A DNA stretch of 64,000 bases, taken from positions 1 through 64,000 of the forward strand of contig JAQUVD010000001.1 in assembly GCA_028693555.1 (NCBI GenBank), written 5' to 3'. The position numbers and the translations under genes are program-made. Shown piece after piece: positions 1 to 7,201 of the stretch (positions within the stretch are counted from its first letter, which is position 1; each line of letters opens with the position of its first letter). The stretch is from Hespellia sp. (GTDB taxonomy: Bacteria > Bacillota > Clostridia > Lachnospirales > Lachnospiraceae). The notes under the pieces were generated by a model, which was given only the letters and a program-made list of their open reading frames with translations, searched no databases and was not told the DNA's origin.

Positions 1-52
1 AGTGCACACTTTTTTAGGGCATGAATTAAAAATCACCCCAGATAATAGATGT

Positions 53-100
53 CAAAACAAAGAATCGCCAGAACCGACATTTTGTCGGAACTGGCGATTC
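53..100 (-). terminator. Rho-independent terminator after thiT
   Basis: A 10-bp outer stem (62-71 with 91-100) and a 6-bp inner stem (74-79 with 83-88) are separated by a small internal loop. On the minus strand they are followed by a T-rich tail. It lies 12 bases past the thiT stop codon, where a transcript end is expected. Confidence 0.8.
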
Positions 101-112
101 CTAATTAGGGAC

Positions 113-667
113 TTATTTTACAGCCCCCTGATTCACCATAACCTTTACACTGCCAAGTCCTTTTGCAACTGCAGGAACCGATAATAAAATCACTGTTAAA
201 ACAGCCTCAGCTCCCAGGTAAGAACCATTATACATCGCAGAATATACAACCGGATTCATGCCTTCCGGGGCATAGGATGCAAAGAAAATGACACCGGACA
301 ATACGGAAAAGAAGAATCTGCCAAGAACTCCTACCAGATATCCGATCTGCAGTCCATGCTTTTTCTGTGCAAAAAAGCCTGACAATCCAAGTGCTCCAAA
401 CGCAAGTGGATAATCACATAACACCTGCGGAATACTGACCATATATGGCTCAATCACAAACTGCAGCAGACCAAATGCAACTCCTGTCATAATTCCTACA
501 GCCGGTCCATACCAGTATCCGATCAGACAGATGAAGAACATGCTGAATAACGTGATGGAGCCTCCCATTGGCATAGAAAAAATCTTCAGATAAGAAGTAA
601 CCAGTGCCAGTGCAATTGCTACAGCAGAAAATACCAGTTTCTTTGTGTTCATGCTTAAATTGTTCAT
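113..667 (-). CDS. thiT: Energy-coupled thiamine transporter ThiT (ECF S component)
   Basis: A 184-residue, very hydrophobic protein with about six predicted membrane segments. It is the substrate-binding (S) subunit of an ECF transporter that brings thiamine into the cell with a shared EcfAA'T energising module, which is not encoded in this window. The segment around residues 32-50, with SMPMGGSITLFSM, fits the ThiT family, and the length is normal for an S component. The start chosen is the ATG at 665-667, which has a GAGAGGG ribosome binding site just upstream; an in-frame ATG further out lacks one. A TPP riboswitch with its own terminator precedes the gene, so expression should fall when thiamine pyrophosphate is plentiful. 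That context supports thiamine as substrate independently of the protein sequence. Confidence 0.93.
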   Translation of the reverse strand: MNNLSMNTKKLVFSAVAIALALVTSYLKIFSMPMGGSITLFSMFFICLIGYWYGPAVGIMTGVAFGLLQFVIEPYMVSIPQVLCDYPLAFGALGLSGFFAQKKHGLQIGYLVGVLGRFFFSVLSGVIFFASYAPEGMNPVVYSAMYNGSYLGAEAVLTVILLSVPAVAKGLGSVKVMVNQGAVK

Positions 668-733
668 GTAAAATCCCTCTCTTTTTTGAATTTTCTGATT
701 CATCAAATCCAATGCGATCACTTTCTTAACATC

Positions 734-772
734 AAAAAAGCCGCAGAAACACCTCGCGATATCTCCACAGCT
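734..772 (-). terminator. Riboswitch expression-platform terminator for thiT
   Basis: On the minus strand a 15-bp stem pairs 758-772 with 739-753 around a GCGA loop and is followed by six T residues. About six of the pairs are G-U wobbles. It lies between the TPP aptamer and thiT, so TPP binding probably promotes transcription termination here. Confidence 0.8.
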
Positions 773-786
773 CTACTTCTGTCTCA

Positions 787-873
787 TATATCCCTACGTT
801 GGCATTATCCAAATCAGGTTGAAGGTTAAAGCTAAGAAGCTTACTCTCAGCCCACTTAAGTGAGCACCCTTTT
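787..873 (-). promoter_or_regulatory. TPP riboswitch (THI element) aptamer
   Basis: Read on the minus strand, the segment contains the hallmark THI-box blocks in order: GGGTGC, then GGGCTGAGA, then ACCTGATTTGGATAATGCCA, then CGTAGGGA. These are the conserved thiamine pyrophosphate-binding strands of the aptamer. It is transcribed in the direction of thiT and followed by a strong terminator hairpin. Confidence 0.95.
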
Positions 874-888
874 TATATTTCCTTTACA

Positions 889-916
889 AGTATACCACGT
901 TAAATTATGAATGCAA
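889..916 (-). promoter_or_regulatory. Sigma-A-type promoter for the thiT riboswitch transcript
   Basis: On the minus strand TTGCAT (911-916) and TATACT (889-894) are separated by 16 bases. The predicted start falls just before the riboswitch. The -35 box overlaps the last codons and stop of queH, which suggests thiT is transcribed separately from queH. Confidence 0.6.
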
Positions 917-1588
917 CCCCAATTTTTCATTTTCTGCGTTTTCCATCTCCCGGCGTCTTGCTCGAAATGAGAATTCGCAGCCACAGTAATCCTGACGATA
1001 CAATCCATATTCTCTTGATAGTTCTGTCGACCGTTGATAACCATTTTTCTTCTTAAAATCAGACTGCAGATATTTCACCCCATATTCCTCTTCGAGTGCT
1101 CTGCCGATTGCATTCAATTTCTCCGCATTTTTTAACGGACTGATGCTGAGCGTCGTTGTAAAATAATCAAAATTATTCTCTCTTGCAATGCAGGCAGTCT
1201 CACGAAGTCGAAGATCGTAGCATGCAAAACAGCGAGCTCCTCCCTCTTTCATATCCTCAAGACCTTTTGCCATCTCATAGAAGCGTTCCTTGTCATAACT
1301 CCCTTTCAAAAACGAAATTGAATTTCCTGACGGTATCTCAGCAATCAATTTCTGCTGCTCTGCCACCCGCTTCTCATATTCTTCGTCCGGATAAATATTG
1401 GGATTATAATACAGCACTGTGATATTGAAATACTGCGAAAGATATTCCAGAACATAACTGCTGCACGGCGCGCAGCAGCTATGCAGCAGCAGGGTAGGAA
1501 TCCGCTTTTCTTTTGTAATCTTTTCGATCTCTGCGTCCAATATTCTCTGATAATTCACCTTTTGTACTACCTGATTTTCTCGATTCAT
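905..1588 (-). CDS. queH: Epoxyqueuosine reductase QueH
   Basis: A 227-residue QueH-family protein (formerly DUF208), which reduces epoxyqueuosine to queuosine in tRNA in the cytosol and substitutes for the cobalamin enzyme QueG. Visible signatures are HSCCAPCS near residue 36, CFACYDLRL near 122 and YCGCEFS near 200; together these supply the Cys clusters that bind iron-sulfur and metal in this family. The stop codon of the upstream editing gene directly abuts the queH start (no intergenic bases), so the two genes are probably cotranscribed. Both act on tRNA. No other queuosine genes are present in this window. Confidence 0.92.
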   Translation of the reverse strand: MNRENQVVQKVNYQRILDAEIEKITKEKRIPTLLLHSCCAPCSSYVLEYLSQYFNITVLYYNPNIYPDEEYEKRVAEQQKLIAEIPSGNSISFLKGSYDKERFYEMAKGLEDMKEGGARCFACYDLRLRETACIARENNFDYFTTTLSISPLKNAEKLNAIGRALEEEYGVKYLQSDFKKKNGYQRSTELSREYGLYRQDYCGCEFSFRARRREMENAENEKLGLHS

Positions 1589-2752
1589 TTATACAAATAA
1601 CCCCTTTATCTCTTCCTGCGCCGCGCAGACTGAGCCCTGAATCATCGTCGGTTTTCCGCCACCTTTTGCAGAGAACTTTTCTCTTAGCAGGCTGCCGATT
1701 TCCCGCGCGTCCCTCTCTTTACTGCCGATAATATAACGATATCCGCTCTCGTCATCCCCTGAAAATACTGCGCAAAAACCAGTATGCTTTTCTGTCAGCG
1801 CATTGACCGCCGCACGCATCACATCAGTGTCCAGCTCCGACTCAAACACACATACATTTTCAAGACTGCTCTCGATCTGTGAAACCTTTTGAATCATCAG
1901 GCTTTCCTTTGCTGCATTTAACTGCTGCTTGAGGATCGACACCTGATTCTTCAGCTTACCCACTGCATCCGCCACTTCCTCCTGTCTGACAGACAAACTG
2001 TTCGAAATATTTACAACGCTTTGCTGTTTCTTCTTATAATCATCCAGCGCACGAAATCCACATAAGAAACTAATACGGATTCCGCCCTTATAATTCTGGG
2101 TATTTACCACTTTAAAAATTCCAATTTCACCGCAATGCTTCACGTGTGTACCACAACAGGCACAGACATCAAATCCCGGGACAGTTACAATCCGGACCTG
2201 TCCATCAATTTCAATCTTACTGCGATATTCCAGTGTGTCCAGTGCCTGCTTGGATGGGTATGTGATTTGAATCGGAGTATTCGCAGCAATACACTGATTC
2301 ACTTCCAGTTCCAGTTCTTCGACCTGCTTCTCTGTCAAAGGTCCGGAAAAATCCATCGTCACAATCTGATCGCTTAAGTGAAACCCAACGTTGTTATATC
2401 CATATTTTGCATGAACAATACCTGAAAAAATGTGTTCACCGCTGTGCTGCTGCATATTGGAAAACCGATGGTTCCAATCGAGTACCCCCTCCACCTCAGT
2501 TCCAACCGGAATTGGTGCTTTCAGTGTATGCGTAATGATCTCTTCCTTGATCTGAACGTCGAAAACCTGTAGGCCATGGATCGTTCCCTGATCCGGACTC
2601 TGCCCTCCTCCCTCCGGAAAGAAAATGGTCTGATCTAAAATGACCTGATAATACTCCGCCCCGTCTTTTTCCAGTGCATCACACGCTAACACATTCGCTC
2701 GAAACGTTCTTTTATATGCATCATCATCAAAAATTCTAACTGTAGTTTCCAT
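1589..2752 (-). CDS. AlaX-like alanyl-tRNA editing hydrolase with DHHA1 domain
   Basis: A 387-residue trans-editing protein related to the editing half of alanyl-tRNA synthetase; this family removes serine or glycine wrongly attached to tRNA-Ala. The N-terminal second-additional-domain region carries HSGEH near residue 103 and CACCGTHVKHCGE near 197, giving the His/Cys/His zinc site. A coiled-coil stretch spans about 240-290. The C-terminal DHHA1 region ends with GGGKPTMIQGS. The length and presence of DHHA1 place it in the long AlaX class. It lies directly upstream of queH and has a good promoter of its own at 2790-2818. Confidence 0.88.
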   Translation of the reverse strand: METTVRIFDDDAYKRTFRANVLACDALEKDGAEYYQVILDQTIFFPEGGGQSPDQGTIHGLQVFDVQIKEEIITHTLKAPIPVGTEVEGVLDWNHRFSNMQQHSGEHIFSGIVHAKYGYNNVGFHLSDQIVTMDFSGPLTEKQVEELELEVNQCIAANTPIQITYPSKQALDTLEYRSKIEIDGQVRIVTVPGFDVCACCGTHVKHCGEIGIFKVVNTQNYKGGIRISFLCGFRALDDYKKKQQSVVNISNSLSVRQEEVADAVGKLKNQVSILKQQLNAAKESLMIQKVSQIESSLENVCVFESELDTDVMRAAVNALTEKHTGFCAVFSGDDESGYRYIIGSKERDAREIGSLLREKFSAKGGGKPTMIQGSVCAAQEEIKGLFV

Positions 2753-2789
2753 CTTTTACGTCCTCTTCTTTTTGCTTTTATTCGTTCTT

Positions 2790-2818
2790 AATATAGCACG
2801 TGAAATTCGAATTGACAA
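2790..2818 (-). promoter_or_regulatory. Promoter for the alaX-like/queH operon
   Basis: On the minus strand TTGTCA (2813-2818) and TATATT (2790-2795) are separated by exactly 17 bases. The predicted start lies about 30-40 bases before the editing gene. Confidence 0.65.
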
Positions 2819-2844
2819 CTCCTGCACCATCCTCTGTTTTACTC

Positions 2845-2858
2845 ATACATTAATGTAT
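2845..2858. promoter_or_regulatory. 14-base perfect palindrome upstream of the ABC operon
   Basis: ATACATTAATGTAT is a perfect inverted repeat 19 bases before the ATG of the ABC ATPase gene. Its position, between a TTGACA-like box at 2812 and the ribosome binding site GGAGG, would suit an operator. No regulator gene sits next to it. Confidence 0.4.
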
Positions 2859-2877
2859 AACGAAAAATGGAGGCAAT

Positions 2878-3654
2878 ATGGATTCAATTCTCGAGTTAAA
2901 ACATATTTCTTATTCTTATCATACGCCTGAGGGCGAAACACGCGCCCTCTCCGATATCTCATTTTCGCTAAACAACGGAGAATTTCTTGCAATCGTTGGA
3001 CCCTCAGGATGCGGAAAATCGACATTGCTTTCCATTATCTGTGGTCTTCTCGATCCCGAAAAAGGATTCATCAAGCTAAATGGACATTATCATCAGAGTG
3101 CCGACAACCTGATTGGTTATATGCTCCAGCATGATCACCTGTTTGAGTGGCGGACCATTTATGAAAATGTAATACTTGGACTTGAGATTCAGCATAAATT
3201 TCCGGGACTGACCGAGAAAGAAAAATGTCGTGCCAACGAGCTTCTAAAAGCTTACGGTCTGGATAAATTTCAAAAAGCCAGGCCATCCGAGCTCTCCGGT
3301 GGAATGCGCCAGCGCGCTGCACTGATTCGCACACTTCTGATGGAACCGAAGGTGCTGCTCCTCGACGAACCCTTTTCCGCACTGGATTATCAGACCCGCC
3401 TCAACGTTGCCGATGACATCGGTCAGATTCTCCGTCGTGAAAAAAGAACGGCAATTCTTGTCACACACGATCTTTCCGAAGCCATCAGCCTCGCAGACCG
3501 CATCATCATTCTGTCAAAGCGGCCGGCCTCGATTCAGGAAACCATCCGAATCAAATTTGATTTGGAAAACGATACGCCCATGCTGCGAAGAAATGCACCC
3601 GAATTCAAAAATTATTTTAATTTAATCTGGAAGGAGTTAAACGAGAATGAATGA
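2878..3654 (+). CDS. ABC transporter ATP-binding protein, SsuB/TauB/ThiZ type
   Basis: A 258-residue nucleotide-binding subunit that powers uptake through the adjacent permease. Walker A GPSGCGKST (about 41-49), the signature LSGGMRQR (about 140-147), Walker B VLLLDEPF (about 160-167) and the switch His in VTHD (about 196) are all intact. The family handles sulfonates, taurine, nitrate, bicarbonate or thiamine-precursor pyrimidines, and sequence alone does not say which. ATG follows a GGAGG site. The gene overlaps the permease gene by 8 bases, implying translational coupling. No solute-binding protein gene is nearby, which is unusual for this transporter class. Confidence 0.88.
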   Translation: MDSILELKHISYSYHTPEGETRALSDISFSLNNGEFLAIVGPSGCGKSTLLSIICGLLDPEKGFIKLNGHYHQSADNLIGYMLQHDHLFEWRTIYENVILGLEIQHKFPGLTEKEKCRANELLKAYGLDKFQKARPSELSGGMRQRAALIRTLLMEPKVLLLDEPFSALDYQTRLNVADDIGQILRREKRTAILVTHDLSEAISLADRIIILSKRPASIQETIRIKFDLENDTPMLRRNAPEFKNYFNLIWKELNENE

Positions 3655-4438
3655 GATGTCATCGGAACAGCTAAGATTTTTAAACCAGCGAAAAAAGCAC
3701 AAACGGATCGTCCGCGTTTCTAGAATCGCGATTCTTCTTAGTTTTCTCTTCATCTGGGAATTTACCGCAAACGTTGGAATCATTGATTCGTTCATTTTCA
3801 GCAGTCCTTCCAAAATAGCGCTGTGCTTCTGGAATATGGTTCTGAATCGAACCATTTTTCTTCATGTGGGGGTGACGCTCTACGAGACAATCGTCAGTTT
3901 CCTGCTTGTGACATTTTTCAGTCTTCTCATCGCAGTTCTGCTTTGGTTTTCTGACAAATGTTCAGAAATATTAGACCCTTATCTGGTGGTATTAAACAGT
4001 CTTCCCAAGTCTGCACTCGCACCACTTTTGATTGTGTGGCTCGGTGCAACAAAAACCACCATCATTGTTGCCGGTATGTCCGTTGCGATCTTTGGCAGCA
4101 TTCTAAGTCTCTATACGAGTTTTTCAACCGTTGATCCGGAAGAACTGCAACTAATTTACACGCTCCACGGAAACCGCGCTCACGCCTTAACGAAAGTAGT
4201 CCTGCCCAGCTCCGTCCCAAGTATTATCAGCACCATGAAAATCAATATCGGACTTTGTCTGGTCGGCGTAGTCATCGGTGAATTTCTCGCTGCAAAAAAT
4301 GGTCTGGGATATTTGATCATCTATAGTAGTCAGGTCTTCAAACTCGACTGGCTCCTTATGAGCATCTGCCTGTTATGCATAATGGCAATCGGGCTGTACG
4401 CAGTGATTGGATTATTTGAAAGGAAGTTTCAGAGATAG
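3647..4438 (+). CDS. ABC transporter permease, SsuC/TauC/ThiX type
   Basis: A 263-residue inner-membrane subunit with about six predicted helices, preceded by a basic cytoplasmic N-terminus. The EAA-type coupling loop appears around residues 180-200 (HGNRAHALTKVVLPSSVPSI), where it would contact the ATPase encoded just upstream. The start ATG lies inside the last codons of the ATPase gene. The segment after the coupling loop, with GVVIGEFLAAKNGLGYLI, matches the usual SsuC/TauC ending. The substrate is unknown; the two-gene operon stops here without a binding protein. Confidence 0.87.
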   Translation: MNEMSSEQLRFLNQRKKHKRIVRVSRIAILLSFLFIWEFTANVGIIDSFIFSSPSKIALCFWNMVLNRTIFLHVGVTLYETIVSFLLVTFFSLLIAVLLWFSDKCSEILDPYLVVLNSLPKSALAPLLIVWLGATKTTIIVAGMSVAIFGSILSLYTSFSTVDPEELQLIYTLHGNRAHALTKVVLPSSVPSIISTMKINIGLCLVGVVIGEFLAAKNGLGYLIIYSSQVFKLDWLLMSICLLCIMAIGLYAVIGLFERKFQR

Positions 4439-4464
4439 AAAATATTTATAATCTATTCCTCATA

Positions 4465-4494
4465 TAAAAAGACTGTCCGTGAGTGGACAGTCTT
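4465..4494. terminator. Terminator between convergent ABC and ATPase genes
   Basis: A 10-bp stem (4469-4478 with 4485-4494) surrounds a six-base loop. On the minus strand it is followed by TTTTTATA, so it clearly serves the ATPase gene that ends at 4539. On the plus strand the T tract is poor, but it may also slow transcription from the ABC operon. Confidence 0.7.
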
Positions 4495-4538
4495 CAAATT
4501 CAGTAAATCACGTATGCTATGCCGAATGATCGTTGGCT

Positions 4539-5927
4539 CTACTCGAACAGCGCATCTATCGTAAGCAATTTTACATTTTCTTTTTTAGCTCGTTCTTGTA
4601 CCGGCTGTGTATATCCTCCTTTACTTATAAAAATGTAATGTTTGTTTATTTTATCCGAAAAGGCCTCTGATGCAATCATTAAATCCTCATACTCTTCCAT
4701 TGGCATTGGTTTCGTAGTAAATTTACACTCACAAAACAATGCTTCTGTCTTATTCTTATTAAACGCTAATACATCTACATCATCCTGTGCTTTTATCTTT
4801 GGATTATTTCCCCACCATTTACCGATCATTGCAGGTACAAATGGCAGTTTTTTTTCTTTTGCCTGCCGTACCAGATACTGTTTACATATCTTCTCGAATG
4901 CCAGTCCCATAAAATCTGATAATGACTCTCGAATCTCAATTGCTGCATCCTCACAACCCAGCATTTCATAATAACTTCTATTTGTAAAGATATATTGGTA
5001 CCAAAAGCGATAAAAATTATCTGTCAATACATAAATCGTCTTTTTACTCTTTTCCGCTTCTCCACAAGGTACGATCTTTTCCACCAAACGAATTGTCTGT
5101 AAAGTCGCAAGATATTTGCTACACTTGCTTTTATCTTCATGAATACAATCAGCGATTTCTGTAACCTTATTATAACCTCTTGCAATCGCCTCAAGGATAC
5201 TATTATAGACACCGGGTTCACGCAGTTCCATTTTTAGTAACATTTGAGGTTCATCATTTAAAAACGCTCCATTTGCAATAATTCCGTTCTGTATATTCTC
5301 CTGAATGGATTGCGCATCCGAAAAAGCATTTAGATATCTGGGGATTCCCCCAAGAATACCATATGCCAATAACTTATCTTCATTTGAATACCGTGGATAG
5401 AACTCCGCTGCTTCTAGATAATCAAATGGTTTCACTTCCATCGTTCCTGTTGTTCTTCCGTATAATGGACTTTCGTATCCCATAATTTCATTAATCATAA
5501 AGCTTACACTTGAACCACACAAAATTAACATCATATTCATATCTTTCCACTTATGATCTATCTCATGTTGCAGCATGCTTTTAATGGATGGATTAGGACC
5601 AGCCATAAACGGAAATTCATCAATAATCAGAACCACTTTTTCTTTCTTCGCTTTATTCGTAATGTACGAAAAAGCATCTTCCCAATTCTGAAATGGGGCA
5701 ATCAATTGCATTTCAAAATAGAGCTGAATCGTTCTGGAAAAATCCTGCAAATTCAAACTATCATTCTTCTCCTGTGCAGAATAAAAAATAACATGATGTT
5801 TACTGGCAAACTGTTGCAGAATGGTTGTTTTCCCAACTCGTCTTCGTCCATACATCACTAAAAATTCAAATTTTAGGCTTTCATATCTTTGTTCTATCTG
5901 TTTTAATTCTTGTTTTCTTCCAATCAT
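4539..5927 (-). CDS. AAA/STAND-type ATPase with C-terminal DUF234-like nuclease domain
   Basis: A 462-residue protein of the archaeal-type ATPase family. Residues 1-230 form a P-loop domain: YGRRRVGKTT (about 25-34) is Walker A, VVLIIDEFPF near 108 is Walker B, and LCGSS near 140 is sensor-like. A winged-helix segment follows (about 250-320). The C-terminus holds DDVDVLAF and then CECKF, the D...ExK pattern of PD-(D/E)XK nuclease-like DUF234 domains. The function is not established; such proteins are often isolated accessory genes. The start chosen is ATG 5925-5927, just after AAGGAGGG; the longer open frame upstream runs through the promoter and the flavodoxin remnant and is not real. It has its own promoter and terminator. 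Confidence 0.82.
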   Translation of the reverse strand: MIGRKQELKQIEQRYESLKFEFLVMYGRRRVGKTTILQQFASKHHVIFYSAQEKNDSLNLQDFSRTIQLYFEMQLIAPFQNWEDAFSYITNKAKKEKVVLIIDEFPFMAGPNPSIKSMLQHEIDHKWKDMNMMLILCGSSVSFMINEIMGYESPLYGRTTGTMEVKPFDYLEAAEFYPRYSNEDKLLAYGILGGIPRYLNAFSDAQSIQENIQNGIIANGAFLNDEPQMLLKMELREPGVYNSILEAIARGYNKVTEIADCIHEDKSKCSKYLATLQTIRLVEKIVPCGEAEKSKKTIYVLTDNFYRFWYQYIFTNRSYYEMLGCEDAAIEIRESLSDFMGLAFEKICKQYLVRQAKEKKLPFVPAMIGKWWGNNPKIKAQDDVDVLAFNKNKTEALFCECKFTTKPMPMEEYEDLMIASEAFSDKINKHYIFISKGGYTQPVQERAKKENVKLLTIDALFE

Positions 5928-5960
5928 CTCAGCCCTCCTTATACTTGTTGACTTACGAGT

Positions 5961-5989
5961 AGTATACTCTAAAGTATACTTTTTATCAA
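5961..5989 (-). promoter_or_regulatory. Promoter of the ATPase gene with twin AGTATACT palindromes
   Basis: On the minus strand TTGATA (5984-5989) and TATACT (5961-5966) are separated by exactly 17 bases. Two copies of the 8-base palindrome AGTATACT (5961-5968 and 5973-5980) overlap the -10 box and the spacer. A repressor bound there would block the promoter. Confidence 0.65.
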
Positions 5990-6028
5990 CCCTTACGACA
6001 AGAACAATTACGAAAGGAGAAATAATGT

Positions 6029-6368
6029 ATGATTTTATATTTTTCAGGAACAGGTAACAGTGCGTATGTTGCAAAACGAATAGGAAAATCCAACTTATGC
6101 GTGGAGAATACCGCATATCATACAAAGGTGGATAGAGAATACAACATTTACCGGAAGTGAAGATATCTATTTCGTCATGACTTGTGGCGAAGGTATTGGA
6201 AATGCTGGAAAATATATTGCAATGTTTTCTGCGCCAACGGAAGAGAAATCTATGCAAATTATAGAGCAGGCAGAAAGTGTCATAGACAAGGTGGCTCATT
6301 ATATCAAAAAAGGCGATAAGTTCCCACAAGTGAGGCGATTGAATATGGGAAACATAGTCATGGAATGA
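6029..6368 (+). pseudogene. Decayed EFR1-type flavodoxin/ferredoxin gene
   Basis: A GAAAGGAG ribosome binding site precedes ATG at 6029 and MILYFSGTGNSAYVAKRI, the FMN-binding start of the EFR1 family (flavodoxin fused to a 2[4Fe-4S] ferredoxin). The frame stops near 6160. The matching family sequence resumes in another frame with YFVMTCGEGIGNAGKY (about 6171-6219) and runs directly into IAMFSAPTEEKS, where intact members normally have roughly 20 more residues. It ends at 6368 after KKGDKFPQ without the Cys-rich ferredoxin half. At least one frameshift or large deletion in the middle, one internal deletion and a C-terminal truncation are therefore visible. Intact members are about 250 residues long. 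Confidence 0.82.
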
Positions 6369-6411
6369 CGCGATACATTTGCCCCAAAAGTATTAACGCC
6401 TAATTGTATTG

Positions 6412-7014
6412 TTATACTAAACACTTTTTCGTAATTACATTCCAATTTTCAAGTACAAAACTCCCGATGATTGGATCGTACATTGCGCCAAGATTCTTTT
6501 CTATTTCCTTATAACAAAATTCCATATCATGAGCTTTTCTATAACATCGATTGGAAGACATCGCATCTATTGAATCACAAATTGCTATAATTCTTGCTCC
6601 AACAGGAATATCCACACCGGAGATCCCTGTTGGATAGCCATTTCCATCATATCTTTCATGATGATGTAGTACTATATCTGTAAGTTCACTGAGATGTTGT
6701 GACTTACTCAATATCCCCGCTCCAATTTGGGGATGTTGTTTAATGATGTTCCATTCTTCCTCTGTTAACTTATCTTCTTTTAACAATACAGAATCCGGGA
6801 TACCAATCTTTCCAACATCATGTAAATGTGCAGCAATATGGATTTTTTGCTTATCTCCCTCTTTCAATCCAATCAAATCACAAATTACGAGTGCCATATC
6901 GCTAACTCTTTGAGAATGTCCTGCTGTATAAGTGTCTCTGGCATCAAGTGCACTAACAATACATTCTATAATCTCGTGATAGTCGATATCTTTACATGTT
7001 TCACAGTTGTCCAA
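6412..7014 (-). CDS. Stand-alone HD-GYP domain phosphohydrolase
   Basis: A 200-residue protein made almost entirely of one HD-GYP domain; related proteins hydrolyse cyclic di-GMP or other cyclic dinucleotides. The metal motif HLHDVGKIG lies near residues 63-71 and HHHERYDGNGYP near 116-127; both are intact. There is no receiver, PAS or membrane sensor domain, unlike most HD-GYP proteins, so the input signal is not visible. Translation probably starts at TTG (7012-7014), which follows GGAGGGAG by about nine bases. The gene stands alone between the flavodoxin remnant and the M14/ATP-grasp operon. Confidence 0.85.
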   Translation of the reverse strand: MDNCETCKDIDYHEIIECIVSALDARDTYTAGHSQRVSDMALVICDLIGLKEGDKQKIHIAAHLHDVGKIGIPDSVLLKEDKLTEEEWNIIKQHPQIGAGILSKSQHLSELTDIVLHHHERYDGNGYPTGISGVDIPVGARIIAICDSIDAMSSNRCYRKAHDMEFCYKEIEKNLGAMYDPIIGSFVLENWNVITKKCLV

Positions 7015-7145
7015 TTTTAATTTCTCCCTCCAAATGTTTCTATCTGTTATTTTGTCTAATCGTACTATAAATCGCTTCGGTTAGTCTTTGCATACTCAAG
7101 TTATTATACACTATATTTGTGAGAATATCTATATTTCTCCCCAAA

Positions 7146-7183
7146 TAAAAACTCAGCTGTAGTTGATGATTCTCTACGACTGA
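7146..7183 (-). terminator. Terminator of the ATP-grasp/M14 operon
   Basis: On the minus strand a 10-bp stem with a two-base internal mismatch (7174-7183 with 7152-7162) is followed by GTTTTTA. It lies about 20 bases after the last gene of the operon. Confidence 0.55.
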
Positions 7184-7201
7184 CCTTTCATACTGTCACC
7201 T

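Noticed and set aside
5928-6329. N-terminal extension of about 134 residues on the ATPase gene
   Set aside because: The extension runs antisense through the promoter and the flavodoxin remnant, has no ribosome binding site, and the family normally starts at MIGRKxEL, which has AAGGAGGG before it.
7020-7145. Promoter for the M14/ATP-grasp operon or a small RNA in this gap
   Set aside because: A TATAAT-like box is present on the minus strand but without a matching -35 box at suitable spacing, and it would serve only the HD-GYP gene's downstream side. Not supported.
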